Notes under the pieces: model-generated | What the model was told of the DNA's origin: nothing | Seen by the model: only the letters and a program-made list of their open reading frames with translations | Database searches by the model: none | NCBI RefSeq assembly: GCF_029871245.1 | Contig: NZ_SSON01000048.1 | Span: forward strand, 62,001-126,000 | From: Pseudomonas sp. BN102 | GTDB taxonomy: Bacteria; Pseudomonadota; Gammaproteobacteria; Pseudomonadales; Pseudomonadaceae | Length of the DNA stretch: 64,000 nt | Direction: 5' to 3' | Translations under genes and position numbers: made by a program | Shown: piece after piece, positions 46,263 to 56,003 of the stretch | Layout of the letters: every line of letters begins with the position of its first letter | Numbering within the stretch: position 1 is the first letter of the stretch

Positions 46263-47288
46263 ATGAACCACAAGGTCGCCTTCAGTTTTGCCGACGGCAA
46301 AACCCTGTTCTTCCCCGTGCACGGCAACGAGATCCTGCTCGACGCCGCCTTGCGCAACGGCATCAACATTCCGCTGGACTGCCGCGAAGGCGTCTGCGGC
46401 ACCTGCATGGGCCGCTGCGAGTCCGGCCGCTACGCCATGGACTACGTGGACGAGGAGGCTTTGTCGGAACAGGACCTCGCGCAACGCAAGATGCTCACCT
46501 GCCAGACCCGCGTGCAGTCCAACGCCTCGTTCTATTTCGACTTCGATTCCTCGCTCTGCGGCGCGTCGAAGACGGTGCACGAGCGCGGCATCGTCACCCA
46601 CGTCGAGCAGGTATCAAAGACCACCGCCATCCTCCACCTGGATGCCGGCGTCGACGGCCAGCAACTGGATTTCCTGCCGGGCCAGTACGCGCGCCTTTCG
46701 GTGCCGGGCACCGAGGCGAAGCGTTCCTACTCCTTCGCCAATCGGCCCAACCCGGAAAACAAGCTGCAGTTCCTCATCCGCCTGCTGCCGGATGGGGTGA
46801 TGAGCAACTACATCCGCGAACGCTGCAAGGTGGGCGACGAGATCCGCTTCGAGGCCCCGCTGGGCGCCTTCTACATGCGCCATATCGAGAAGCCCCTGTT
46901 ACTGGTGGCCGGCGGCACTGGCCTCTCGGCCTTCCTCGGCATGCTCGACGAGATCGCCGAACGCGGCGGCTGCGGCCAGCCGGTGCAGCTGTTCTACGGC
47001 GTACGCCAGGTGGCCGACCTCTGCGAACTGGAGCGCATCCAGAGCTACGCCGAACGCATCCCGAACTTCAGCTTCACCCCGGTGGTCAGCGACGAGGGCC
47101 AGAACTGGGACGGCAAGCGCGGCTACGTCCCCGAGCACTTCGACGCCGCCGCCCTGCGCGAGGCGCCCTTCGACATGTACCTGTGCGGCCCGCCACCGAT
47201 GGTGGACTCGGTGAAGACCTGGCTCGCCGACAACGGCATCGACAACGGCCACCTGTATTTCGAGAAGTTCACCGAGAGCAATACCTGA
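46263..47288 (+). CDS. antC: Anthranilate 1,2-dioxygenase reductase subunit
   Basis: One-component electron-transfer reductase, 341 residues: an N-terminal plant-type 2Fe-2S ferredoxin domain with Cys40, Cys45, Cys48 and Cys80 (CREGVCGTCMG; LTCQTRV), then an FAD domain (RSYSFANRPN), and an NAD domain (LLVAGGTGLSAFLG; MYLCGPPPMVDSVK). It passes electrons from NADH to the AntA Rieske centre. The domain order is that of BenC/AntC-type reductases. No downstream cis-diol dehydrogenase is present. Confidence 0.94.
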   Translation: MNHKVAFSFADGKTLFFPVHGNEILLDAALRNGINIPLDCREGVCGTCMGRCESGRYAMDYVDEEALSEQDLAQRKMLTCQTRVQSNASFYFDFDSSLCGASKTVHERGIVTHVEQVSKTTAILHLDAGVDGQQLDFLPGQYARLSVPGTEAKRSYSFANRPNPENKLQFLIRLLPDGVMSNYIRERCKVGDEIRFEAPLGAFYMRHIEKPLLLVAGGTGLSAFLGMLDEIAERGGCGQPVQLFYGVRQVADLCELERIQSYAERIPNFSFTPVVSDEGQNWDGKRGYVPEHFDAAALREAPFDMYLCGPPPMVDSVKTWLADNGIDNGHLYFEKFTESNT

Positions 47289-47306
47289 GCGGCGCACCAC
47301 GTCCCT

Positions 47307-47377
47307 TGTAGGAGAGAGGGGGACGCCGAGTCCTTGCTCGCGAACGCACCATGCTTCGCCAGCAAGCTGGCTCCTAC
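47307..47377. repeat. Degenerate TGTAGGAG...GCTCCTAC repeat after antC
   Basis: Outer arms TGTAGGAG and CTCCTAC are kept, while the inside (TTGCTCGCGAACG...TTCGCCAGCAAGCTGGC) is mutated relative to the copies at 22969 and 41514. Confidence 0.6.
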
Positions 47378-47481
47378 GGCTGTGCCCATAACGACAAGAT
47401 CGCTCCACCCGCTTCAAAACTGCCCAAACAACAACTAAGCAGGCCGGGTCACGACGGCACTGCGCAACCAAGGCGGTAACT

Positions 47482-48645
47482 ATGAAAAAGACCCTGAACC
47501 TTGCGATGCTCGGGGCCGCACTGGCCTCTTCCCTCCCCGCCCAGGCACAGGACCCTGTGCGCATCGGCTTCATCACCACCCTGTCCACCCCCGCCGGCTA
47601 CCTGGGCGAGGACGCCCGCGATGCCTTCCGCCTGGCCATGGACCAGGAAGGCGGCAAGCTCGGCGGTGTGCCGGTGGAACTGGTGGTCGAAGACGACGGC
47701 TTGCAGCCTGCCAAGGGCAAGCAGATCATCGACCGCATGAGCCTGGACGGCATCTCGCTCTACACCGGCGTGATGTTCTCCAACGTCCTCGCCGCCGTGG
47801 TCAACGGCGCCACCAAAGGCGACAGCTTCTACATCAGCACCAACGCCGCGCCCTCCAACCTGGCCGGCGCGCAATGCAAGCCCAACTACTTCGCCGCCTC
47901 CTACCAGAACGACGTGCCCCACGAGATGGCCGGCGTCGCCGCCAACGACCTGGGCTACAAGAAGATGGTCATCCTCGCGCCCAACTACCAGGCCGGCCGC
48001 GACGCCCTGGCGGGCTTCAAGCGAACCTTCAAGGGCGAGGTCACCGAGATCTATACCAAGCTCAACCAGCTGGACTTCTCCGTGGAACTGGCGCGCATCC
48101 GCTCGCTCAACCCGGACGCGGTGTTCCAGTTCCACCCCGGCGGCGCCGGCATCAACTTCGCAAAGCAGTACGGCAGCGCGGGCCTCGGCAAGAGCATCCC
48201 AATGGTGGTGCCGGTGTTCTCCATGGACGAACGCATGCTCGCCGCCACCGGCAACGTGGCCGAAGGGGTGAACGTGGTCAGCGGCTGGAACCCGCAGTCC
48301 GACAACGCGGCCAACCAGGCCTTCATCAAGGCCTTCACCGAGAAGTACAACCGCGCGCCCACCATGTACGCCGCCCAGGGCTACGACACCGCGCGGCTGA
48401 TCGGCTCAGCGCTGAAGGCCACTAACGGCAACCTCAAGGACGCCGAGGCCTTCCGTGCAGCCCTGCGCGAGGCGCGCTTCGACTCGGTGCGCGGTGAATT
48501 CCGCTTCGGCAGCAACCAGCACGCGGTGATCGACTGGCACCTGCTCAAGGTCCAGGCCGGCGCCGACGGCAAGCTCGCCGAAGTGCCGGTGAAGACCATC
48601 GCCAAGGCCCAGGTGGACAGCTACGCGGCCCAGTGCGCGCTCTGA
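47482..48645 (+). CDS. Branched-chain-type ABC transporter substrate-binding protein (aromatic ligand likely)
   Basis: Periplasmic binding protein of the LivK/type I PBP fold, 387 residues. A signal peptide ends about residue 22 (ASSLPAQAQD). The mature protein shows the ligand-site pattern of this family (FITTLSTPAGYLGEDARDAF; VVEDDGLQPAKGKQI; ISTNAAPSNLAGAQCKPNYF; YAAQGYDTARLIGS). Binding proteins of this branch take up aromatic acids such as benzoates, protocatechuate or related compounds rather than leucine. The position between antABC and cat genes suggests anthranilate or another aromatic acid, which is inference. A hairpin follows the gene. Confidence 0.88.
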   Translation: MKKTLNLAMLGAALASSLPAQAQDPVRIGFITTLSTPAGYLGEDARDAFRLAMDQEGGKLGGVPVELVVEDDGLQPAKGKQIIDRMSLDGISLYTGVMFSNVLAAVVNGATKGDSFYISTNAAPSNLAGAQCKPNYFAASYQNDVPHEMAGVAANDLGYKKMVILAPNYQAGRDALAGFKRTFKGEVTEIYTKLNQLDFSVELARIRSLNPDAVFQFHPGGAGINFAKQYGSAGLGKSIPMVVPVFSMDERMLAATGNVAEGVNVVSGWNPQSDNAANQAFIKAFTEKYNRAPTMYAAQGYDTARLIGSALKATNGNLKDAEAFRAALREARFDSVRGEFRFGSNQHAVIDWHLLKVQAGADGKLAEVPVKTIAKAQVDSYAAQCAL

Positions 48646-48663
48646 TCCCGACCTGAACCGCCA

Positions 48664-48686
48664 GCCCGCCGGCGCTCCCGGCGGGC
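48664..48686 (+). terminator. Intercistronic hairpin after the binding-protein gene
   Basis: GCCCGCCGG / CCGGCGGGC, 9-base perfect stem with a CGCTC loop and no T-run. Such hairpins usually stabilise the abundant binding-protein message and lower expression of the following membrane genes. Confidence 0.6.
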
Positions 48687-48706
48687 CATCACCGCAGGAC
48701 TTCGCC

Positions 48707-49618
48707 ATGCTGTTGCTCGAACAACTCCTCAACGGCCTGCAGTACAGCGCCCTGCTGTTCCTGCTCGCCTCCGGCCTGACGCTGATCTTCGGCATCATGG
48801 GCGTCATCAACCTGGCTCACGGCGCCTTCTACATGGTCGGCGCCTTCTGCGCCGCCTACACCGCCATCGCCAGCGGCTCCTTCTGGCTCGGCGGCCTGGC
48901 CGCGCTGGCCGGCTCCGCACTCTATGGCCTGGTGATCGAGACCGGGATCATCCGCCGCCTCTACAACCGCGACCACCTGGACCAGGTGCTGGCGACCCTG
49001 GCGGTGGTGTTCTTCACCAATGAACTCATCACCCTGCTGTTCGGCCGCAGCCCGCCGGCCATGCCCACGCCGGACTGGTACAACACCTTCGTCGAGGTGC
49101 TGCCGGGCCTGATGTACCCGGTCAGCCGCCTGCTGTTCATCGGCGCCGGCCTGCTGGTGGCCCTCGGCATGTGGCTGCTGATCAACCACACCCGCCTGGG
49201 GATGCTGATCCGCGCCGGCGCGGACGACCACGAGATGGTCGGTGCCCTCGGGGTGAACATCTCGCGCCTCTACACCCTGGTGTTCGTCTTCGGCTGCGTG
49301 CTCTGCGGCCTGGCCGGCTTCATGGCCGCCCCGCTGCTCTCGGTGGAGATCGGCATGGGCGAGAAAGTACTGATCACCACTTTCGTGGTCATCGTGGTCG
49401 GCGGCGTCGGCTCAGTGCGCGGTGCCCTCGTCGGCGCCCTGCTGATCGGCATGGTCGACAGCCTCGGCAGGGCCTACATCCCGCCGCTGCTGGACCAACT
49501 GCTGCCCGCCGAAGTGAGTGGCGCGCTGTCCGCCGGCCTGATTTCCGCCAGCGCCTACATCGTCATGGCCCTGGTGCTGCTAGTGCGTCCGCGCGGCCTG
49601 CTGCCGGCCCGTGCCTGA
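48707..49618 (+). CDS. ABC transporter permease (LivH type)
   Basis: Inner-membrane permease of 303 residues with about eight hydrophobic helices and the LivH EAA-like loop GLGVN-like region GALGVNISRLYTLVFVFGC (about 181-199). The N-terminus LLLEQLLNGLQYSALLFLLASG is typical of LivH. With the next permease it forms the channel. It starts 61 bases past the binding-protein gene and lies 10 bases before LivM. Confidence 0.93.
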   Translation: MLLLEQLLNGLQYSALLFLLASGLTLIFGIMGVINLAHGAFYMVGAFCAAYTAIASGSFWLGGLAALAGSALYGLVIETGIIRRLYNRDHLDQVLATLAVVFFTNELITLLFGRSPPAMPTPDWYNTFVEVLPGLMYPVSRLLFIGAGLLVALGMWLLINHTRLGMLIRAGADDHEMVGALGVNISRLYTLVFVFGCVLCGLAGFMAAPLLSVEIGMGEKVLITTFVVIVVGGVGSVRGALVGALLIGMVDSLGRAYIPPLLDQLLPAEVSGALSAGLISASAYIVMALVLLVRPRGLLPARA

Positions 49619-49628
49619 GGAGAATCCC

Positions 49629-50644
49629 ATGTCCCGTCGAATCATCATCGACCTGGCCTGCCTGGCCACCTTCGCGCTGATGCCGCTGCTGGCGGCGCTG
49701 CTCGACGAACCCTTCCTGGTCAGCCTGTTCACCCGCCTGGCCATCTACGGCATGGCCGCCGCCAGCCTGGATCTGCTGATCGGCTACGGCGCCCTGGTCA
49801 GCTTCGGCCACGCCGCCTTCTTCGGCCTCGGTGGCTACGTGGTGGGCATAGTCGCCTTCCATACCTCCCAGGGCATGCCGCTGTGGGGCTGGGAGGGCAG
49901 CAACAGCGCGCTGCTGGTCTGGCCGCTGGCCCTGCTCGGCTGTGCCCTGCTCGGCCTGGTGATGGGCTACCTGTCGCTGCGCACCAGTGGCGTACAGTTC
50001 ATCATGATCACGCTGGCCTTCAGCCAGATGCTCTATTTCATCCTCGGCTCGCTGTCCCTCTACGGCGGCGATGACGGCATCTTGATGAACGAGCGCAACG
50101 CCCTGCCCGGCCTCGACCTGAACGACGCCAACCAGTTCTACTACCTCTGCGTGGCCCTGCTGGTGGCCTGGCTGCTGTTCTGCCGGCGCCTGGTTGGCTC
50201 GCGCTTCGGCTTCGTCCTGCGCGGCCTCAAGCAGAGCGAGCGGCGCACCGTCAGCCTCGGCCTCAAGCCGCTGCGCTACCGCCTCACCACCTTCGTCATC
50301 GCCGGCCTCGGCGCGGGCCTGGCCGGTGTGCTCTGGGCCAACTACGCACTGTTCGTCAGCCCCGACATGGCCTCCTGGCAGAAGTCCGGCGAGCTGATGG
50401 CCATGGTCATCCTCGGCGGCGTCGGCACCCTGCTCGGCCCGGTGCTGGGCGCGGCCGTCTACCTCTGCCTGGAACAGCTGCTGAGCCTGTGGACCGAACA
50501 CTGGCTGCTGATCTTCGGCCCGCTGCTCCTGCTGGTGGTGCTGTTCGGCCGCCAGGGTATCCACGGCTTGCTGATGGCAGGCAAACGGCCGCGCAAGCCG
50601 GCCAGCGAGTCCGCCCCCGTCACCACCGCTCGCGAGGTGCACCC

Positions 50645-50648
<4 letters not shown>
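49629..50648 (+). CDS. ABC transporter permease (LivM type)
   Basis: Second inner-membrane permease, 339 residues, with helices and the family motif LGLKPLRYRLTTFVIAGLGA (about 216-235). Also SFGHAAFFGLGGYVVG, characteristic of LivM. The ATG at 49629 follows GAGGAGAATCCC, so the upstream open frame from 49611 is not used. It overlaps livG by 4 bases. Confidence 0.92.
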
Positions 50649-51386
<738 letters not shown>

Positions 51387-51394
<8 letters not shown>

Positions 51395-52076
51395 AGTCAG
51401 TGGATTGCAGGCCGGCTACGGCCTGAGCCAGGTGCTGTTCGACATGCACCTGAGCATCGAACAGGGTCAGGTGGTCTCGCTAATCGGCCGCAACGGCATG
51501 GGCAAGACCACCACCGTGAAATCCATCATGGGCCTGCTCAAGCCCAGCGCCGGGAGCATCCGCATCCACGGTAAGGAGATGCGCGGCGCCACGCCCTACC
51601 GCATCGCCCAGGCGGGCCTTGGCCTGGTGCCCGAGGGCCGCCGCGCCTTCGGCAGCCTGAGCGTGAAGGAAAACCTGCTGGCCACCGCCACCAAGGGCGG
51701 CAAGTGGGACCTGGCGCGCATCTACAAGCTCTTCCCGCGCCTGGAAGAACGCCAGGAGCAGCTGTCGAAGACCCTCTCCGGCGGCGAGCAGCAGATGCTG
51801 GTGGTGGGCCGTGCGCTGATGACCAATCCGCAGTTGCTGATCCTCGACGAAGCCACCGAGGGCCTGGCCCCGGTGATCCGCGAGACTATCTGGAACTGCC
51901 TGGCCACCCTCAAGACCGAGGGCGAGACCATCCTGGTGATCGACAAGAACCTCAAGGAGATGGCGCGGGTGGTGGACCGCCACCACATCATCGAGAAGGG
52001 CCGGCAGGTCTGGCAGGGCACGCCAGGCGAGTTGGTCGCGACCCCTGAGTTGTCGCACCGCTACCTGGGCGTCTGA
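51387..52076 (+). CDS. ABC transporter ATP-binding protein (LivF type)
   Basis: Second ATPase of 229 residues: Walker A GRNGMGKTTTVKSI (about 35-48), signature KTLSGGEQQMLVVGRALM (about 129-146) and Walker B LLILDEATEGLAPVI. The GLVPEGRRAFGSLSVKENL segment is typical of LivF. It is the last gene of the transporter operon; a pair of GC hairpins follows. Confidence 0.94.
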
Positions 52077-52091
52077 CCGGCGCCCATTCTC

Positions 52092-52163
52092 CCGGCCCGT
52101 AGTCACGACGGGCCGGAAATCCCGACGCAACCAGCCTCCCGCCGGCTCAGCGAAAGCCGGCGG
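52092..52163. repeat. Two consecutive GC hairpins between livF and the porin gene
   Basis: CCGGCCCGT-N7-ACGGGCCGG (52092-52116) and CCGCCGGCT-N7-AGCCGGCGG (52139-52163), both with perfect 9-base stems and 7-base loops. Neither has a T-run, so they are more likely RNA-stabilising or attenuating than terminating, and the porin gene may belong to the same transcript. Confidence 0.65.
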
Positions 52164-52202
52164 CGGATGGTTGCGCCCAGAAAACAGAAGAAGAGCCTTG
52201 CG

Positions 52203-53456
52203 ATGAACTACAAGACCCGCGCGATACCCCTCCTTGTGAGCACCCTTCCCCTTTCCGTCCTGGCCGCAGAATCCGGCTTCATCGAGGACTCCACCGCCAC
52301 CCTGCAACTGCGCAACTACTACTTCAGCCGCGACTTCTCCGACATAGTCGGGCCGAACAAGCAGTCCAAGGCCGAGGAATGGGCCCAGGGCTTCATCCTC
52401 AACTTCAAGTCCGGCTACACGCCAGGGCCGGTGGGCTTCGGCATCGACGCCATCGGCACCCTCGGCATCAAGCTGGACAGCAGCCCCGACCGGGTCAACA
52501 CCGGCCTGCTGCCGGTGCAAGAGGACGGCGAGGCCGCCGACGACTACAGCCGCCTGGGGGTGGCCGGCAAGATGCGCGTGTCGAAGACCGAGCTGAAAGT
52601 CGGCGAGCTGCAACCCAACCTGCCGGTGCTGATGTTCAGCGATATCCGCCTGCTACCGCCCAGCTACCAGGGCGCCAGCCTCACCTCCAGCGAGATCGCC
52701 GGCCTCACGCTGCAGGCCGGCCACCTGAACAGCACCAGCCTGCGCAACGAGGCCGGTGACGACAAGATCCAGGCCCAGATCGGCTTTCAGCCGCAGCGTC
52801 AGGCCTCCTCGGATGCCTTCAACTACGCCGGCGCCGACTACGCCTTCAACAGCAACCGCACCACGGTGGGCGCCTGGTACGCCCAGCTGGAAGACATCTA
52901 CGACCAGCGCCTGATCAGCCTCAAGCACGCCGAGCCGGTGGGCAACTGGGTGCTGGGCGCCAACATGGGCTTCTACGACTCATCCGAAGACGGCAAGAAG
53001 CTGATTGGCAAAGTCGACAACCAGGCCTTCTACTCCCTGCTCTCGGCCAAGCGCGGCGGCCATACCTTCTTCGTCGGCTACCAGGCCATGTATGGCGACC
53101 AGGGCTTCCCCAAGGTGTTCGCCAACATCACGCCGCTGGGAAACGAGGTGCCCACCTACGAGTTCGCCTCGGCGGACGAGCGCTCCTGGCAGGTGCGCCA
53201 TGACTACGACTTCGCCGCCCTGGGCCTGCCGGGCCTGACCACCACCCTGCGCTACATCCGTGGCGACAACGTGGACACCGGCCGCGGCTTCGAAGGCGAG
53301 GACTGGGAACGCGACCTGGACATCGGCTACGTGATCCAGAGCGGTTCGCTCAAGGGCCTGGGCGTGCGCGTGCGCAACGTCACCGCGCGCTCCAACTACC
53401 GCACCGACATCGACGAGAACCGGCTTATCCTCAATTACACCCTGGCACTGTTCTAA
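52203..53456 (+). CDS. OprD-family outer-membrane porin (downstream of the Liv-type importer)
   Basis: 18-stranded outer-membrane channel of the OprD/Occ family for small carboxylates, 417 residues. A signal peptide ends about residue 20 ([10 protein letters not shown]). Family features are [20 protein letters not shown] near the mature N-terminus, the repeated strand pairs, [19 protein letters not shown], and the C-terminal [16 protein letters not shown] ending in Phe. The OpdK/BenF-like (OccK) subgroup takes aromatic acids; this fits the neighbourhood but is not proved. The ATG at 52203 begins at the signal peptide. It probably forms a transport route with the upstream ABC importer. Confidence 0.93.
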   Translation: MNYKTRAIPLLVSTLPLSVLAAESGFIEDSTATLQLRNYYFSRDFSDIVGPNKQSKAEEWAQGFILNFKSGYTPGPVGFGIDAIGTLGIKLDSSPDRVNTGLLPVQEDGEAADDYSRLGVAGKMRVSKTELKVGELQPNLPVLMFSDIRLLPPSYQGASLTSSEIAGLTLQAGHLNSTSLRNEAGDDKIQAQIGFQPQRQASSDAFNYAGADYAFNSNRTTVGAWYAQLEDIYDQRLISLKHAEPVGNWVLGANMGFYDSSEDGKKLIGKVDNQAFYSLLSAKRGGHTFFVGYQAMYGDQGFPKVFANITPLGNEVPTYEFASADERSWQVRHDYDFAALGLPGLTTTLRYIRGDNVDTGRGFEGEDWERDLDIGYVIQSGSLKGLGVRVRNVTARSNYRTDIDENRLILNYTLALF

Positions 53457-53499
53457 AACCGGGCGCCGCTGCCCATTCCAGGGCACGGCCTGCTCCACC

Positions 53500-53598
53500 T
53501 GTGGGGGCGAATTCATTCGCGATGGGCAGCGCAGCTGCCCCAAATGGGCCACCTAGGGCAGGCCTGCGGCCTGCTCAGCGATTGAAATCGCCCCCACA
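53500..53598. repeat. Long form of the GTGGGGGCGAATTCATTCGC repeat
   Basis: Arms TGTGGGGGCGAATTCATTCG and GCGATTGAAATCGCCCCCAC with inner dyads GGGCAGCGCAGCTGCCC and GCAGGCCTGCGGCCTGC. It fills the gap between the convergent porin and hydrolase genes. Confidence 0.75.
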
Positions 53599-53610
53599 AA
53601 GAGCAGCTCG

Positions 53611-54474
53611 TTACAACTCCATCAGCCGCAGCACGGACTGGTACAGCGGCGTCCCCTGCTGCCCCAGCTCCAGCACCACATCGAAATGGTTCCTGCCCGG
53701 CGCCTCGACGAAACGGCCGGGCAGACCGCGCGCAGTCCAGGCATCGAGAAACTCGTGGGACTGGCGAGCGAATTCCGCCGTCTCCCGCGCCCCGTAGCTG
53801 ATCACCAGCTCGGCTTTCTGCGTCGGCAGGTGGAAGGCCGGGCTGTTGCGCCGCGCCGCCTCCTCGTCCATACCCATCCAGCCGTTGATATGGGTGTCCA
53901 GCAAAGGCCGCAGGTCGAACAGCCCGCTGATGGGCAGGGCGCCGCACAACACACTGTCCGGCACGCCATGGCTGGCCTGCCAGCCGCCGGCCAGCAGCAT
54001 CCCCGTCAGGTGTCCACCCGCCGAGCTGCCGCTCGCGTACAGTCGCTGCGGGTCGCCACCGAACTCGGCCACATGCCGGTACAACCAGGCCAGCGCGCGG
54101 CGGGTCTGGTCGACTATGTGGTCCAGGGTCACGGCCGGCGCCAGGTCGTAGTCCAGCACCACCACACAGGCACCGGCGGCGGTCAGGGCCGGCGCCATGA
54201 ACGCCGAGTCGGCCTTGGACAGGGCGCGCCAGTAGCCGCCATGGATGAACAGCAGCACCGGCGCATCGGGCCGCTCGGCAGGGAAGATATCCAGCCGCTC
54301 GCCGGCCCCCGGGCCGTAGGACACATCCCTGAAGCAGCGCAGGCTGGCATGGGCCTGGTCGCTCAGCGCGCGGTACTGGCGCGGGTACTGGTCGAAATCC
54401 TCGACGCTGGCGCGGGCGTTGTATTGCACATCGTAATAGGCGGCCAGGTCGGCCGGGTCGCGGGGTCTGCTCAT
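53611..54474 (-). CDS. Alpha/beta hydrolase, arylformamidase (AFMID)-like
   Basis: 287-residue alpha/beta-hydrolase with the HGGYW oxyanion-hole motif (about 75-79) of kynurenine-formamidase-like enzymes, the nucleophile elbow GSSAGG (about 149-154), and a C-terminal GRNHFDV containing the His of the triad. Eukaryotic-type arylformamidase hydrolyses N-formylkynurenine or other N-formyl-aryl amides. In an anthranilate/catechol supercluster it could release anthranilate or remove formyl groups on an indole degradation branch. It is also similar to general carboxylesterases, so the specificity is uncertain. It reads the same way as catA but lies beyond the catA terminator. Confidence 0.75.
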   Translation of the reverse strand: MSRPRDPADLAAYYDVQYNARASVEDFDQYPRQYRALSDQAHASLRCFRDVSYGPGAGERLDIFPAERPDAPVLLFIHGGYWRALSKADSAFMAPALTAAGACVVVLDYDLAPAVTLDHIVDQTRRALAWLYRHVAEFGGDPQRLYASGSSAGGHLTGMLLAGGWQASHGVPDSVLCGALPISGLFDLRPLLDTHINGWMGMDEEAARRNSPAFHLPTQKAELVISYGARETAEFARQSHEFLDAWTARGLPGRFVEAPGRNHFDVVLELGQQGTPLYQSVLRLMEL

Positions 54475-54570
54475 GGATGCCTCCGGTTCGGGATCGACCG
54501 ATTAGGCGGCAACTGACGGAGCGGGGAAATCCGGATAGTCGGGGATGGTTATCCCACTAGTTTGTCCACG

Positions 54571-54642
54571 GTAGGGTGCGCCGCGCGCACCAGGAAACCC
54601 GAATCCGGCTCGGACCGGGAAAGTGCGCACGGCGCACCCTAC
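54571..54642. repeat. Inverted repeat, GTAGGGTGCGCC variant
   Basis: GTAGGGTGCGCC (54571-54582) and its perfect complement GGCGCACCCTAC (54631-54642) enclose a second dyad (GCGCAC...GTGCGC). Related in its outer end to the GTAGGGTGGAT repeats. Confidence 0.75.
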
Positions 54643-54665
54643 GGCAATGACCGCAACGCAAGCAT

Positions 54666-54690
54666 AAAAAAGCCGGCCAAACGGCCGGCT
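54666..54690 (-). terminator. Rho-independent terminator of catBCA
   Basis: AGCCGGCC-AAAC-GGCCGGCT stem-loop (54671-54690). On the minus strand the hairpin is followed by six T residues, 40 bases past the catA stop. Confidence 0.88.
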
Positions 54691-54730
54691 CAAATGGCGG
54701 GGGAACCAGCCTCCCCCGCCAAGTCGGAAC

Positions 54731-55657
54731 TCAGGCTTCGGCGCGTACGCGGTCGCGGATGGCTTCCTGTTCCGGGCTCGGCGCCTTCTGCAGCTGGAAG
54801 CTGAACTCGATCTCGGCGAAGCGGCCGTCGACGCCACGAGCTTTGGCCGCGGCGGCGTCATCGTTGAAGCTCACTTCCCCCACCAGGCCGTCACGGGTGG
54901 CGTAGGCGAAGTCGTCCCACAGGTACTCGTCGCCCGACAGGTTGATCTGGGTGGTCAGGTGGCGATAGCCCGGCGCGGAGATGAAGAAGTGGATGTGCGC
55001 CGGACGGTTGCCGTGGCGGCCGAGCAGGTTCAGCACTTCCTGGGTGGTGCCATCGGGCGGGCAGCCGTAGCCGGACGGCACGATGCTGCGGGCGCGGTAG
55101 CGGCCGTCGGCATCGGTGAGGATGCGGCGGCGCAGGTTGTAATCCGACTGGGTGGTGTCGAAGTAGGAATAGGTGCCCTTGGTGTTGGCGTGCCACAGGT
55201 CGACGGTGGCGCCGGCGATGGGCTGGCCATCGGTGTCGAGCACACGGCCTTCGAGGAACATCACGGTGCCCGGGTCGGTGCCGTCGTCCATGCGGGTCTC
55301 GCCTTCGGAGAGCGGCGCGCCGGCCACGTACAGCGGGCCCTCGATGGTGCGCGGGGTGCCGCCGGACAGGCCGGCAGCCTCGTCCTGGGCGTCCAGCAGC
55401 AGGTCGAGGTAGTGCTCAAGGCCGAGGCCCGCCACCAGCAGACCGGCTTCGCCACGGGCGCCCATGCGGTTGAGGTAGTCCACCGCTTTCCAGAATTCCT
55501 CGGTGGTGACTTCCAGGTCTTCGATGATCTTGATGGTGTCGAGCAGGATGCGGTTGACCAGCTTCTTCATGCGCTGGTTGCCCTGGTCGTTGTTGAAGCC
55601 GCTGGCTTCCTGGAAGAACTTCTGAACGTTTTCGGTGCTGGACAGTTTGATAGTCAT
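54731..55657 (-). CDS. catA: Catechol 1,2-dioxygenase
   Basis: Intradiol ring-cleaving dioxygenase, converting catechol to cis,cis-muconate with Fe(III). The 308 residues show the N-terminal helical linker domain, the EGPLYVAGAP strand (about 106-115), and the iron ligands: Tyr in GTYSYFD (about 163), Tyr in VPSGYGCPPDG (about 197), and His221-x-His223 in RPAHIHFF. It is the third gene of the catBCA order, 39 bases after catC, and ends at a terminator. Confidence 0.97.
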   Translation of the reverse strand: MTIKLSSTENVQKFFQEASGFNNDQGNQRMKKLVNRILLDTIKIIEDLEVTTEEFWKAVDYLNRMGARGEAGLLVAGLGLEHYLDLLLDAQDEAAGLSGGTPRTIEGPLYVAGAPLSEGETRMDDGTDPGTVMFLEGRVLDTDGQPIAGATVDLWHANTKGTYSYFDTTQSDYNLRRRILTDADGRYRARSIVPSGYGCPPDGTTQEVLNLLGRHGNRPAHIHFFISAPGYRHLTTQINLSGDEYLWDDFAYATRDGLVGEVSFNDDAAAAKARGVDGRFAEIEFSFQLQKAPSPEQEAIRDRVRAEA

Positions 55658-55696
55658 GGCTATTTCCTCATCTTGTTGTTATCGGGCGCGAAGCGA

Positions 55697-55987
55697 TCAG
55701 CGATCGTCTTCGTGAATCGACGACGGGTGGCGGCACAGGCCGTCGACCTCGATATCCATGTAGGGGAACAGTGGCAGCTGCATCAGGGTGTCGTGCAGCT
55801 CCTCGACGCTGGCGAGGTCGAACACGCTGTAGTTGGCGTAGTGCCCGGCAATGCGCCACAGGTGGCGCCACTTGCCCTCGCGCTGCAGGCGCTGGGCCAG
55901 TTCCTTCTCGTCGGCCTTGAGCTTGGCGGCCTTGGCCGGGTCCATGTCGACCGGCAGTCTGACGGTCATCTTCACGTGGAACAGCAT
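55697..55987 (-). CDS. catC: Muconolactone delta-isomerase
   Basis: Converts muconolactone to beta-ketoadipate enol-lactone. The 96 residues are the exact family length, beginning MLFHVKMTVRLPVDMD and carrying the helix LKADEKELAQRLQREGKWRH and the strand YANYSVFDL. The frame stays open upstream, but the ATG at 55987 is the family start. It lies 16 bases after catB. Confidence 0.96.
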   Translation of the reverse strand: MLFHVKMTVRLPVDMDPAKAAKLKADEKELAQRLQREGKWRHLWRIAGHYANYSVFDLASVEELHDTLMQLPLFPYMDIEVDGLCRHPSSIHEDDR

Positions 55988-56003
55988 GGGATCGATCTCC
56001 TTG

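Noticed and set aside
44361-47288. Calling the dioxygenase benABC
   Set aside because: Benzoate clusters normally have benD next to benC; here it is missing and an AntR-type activator is divergent, so antABC fits better.
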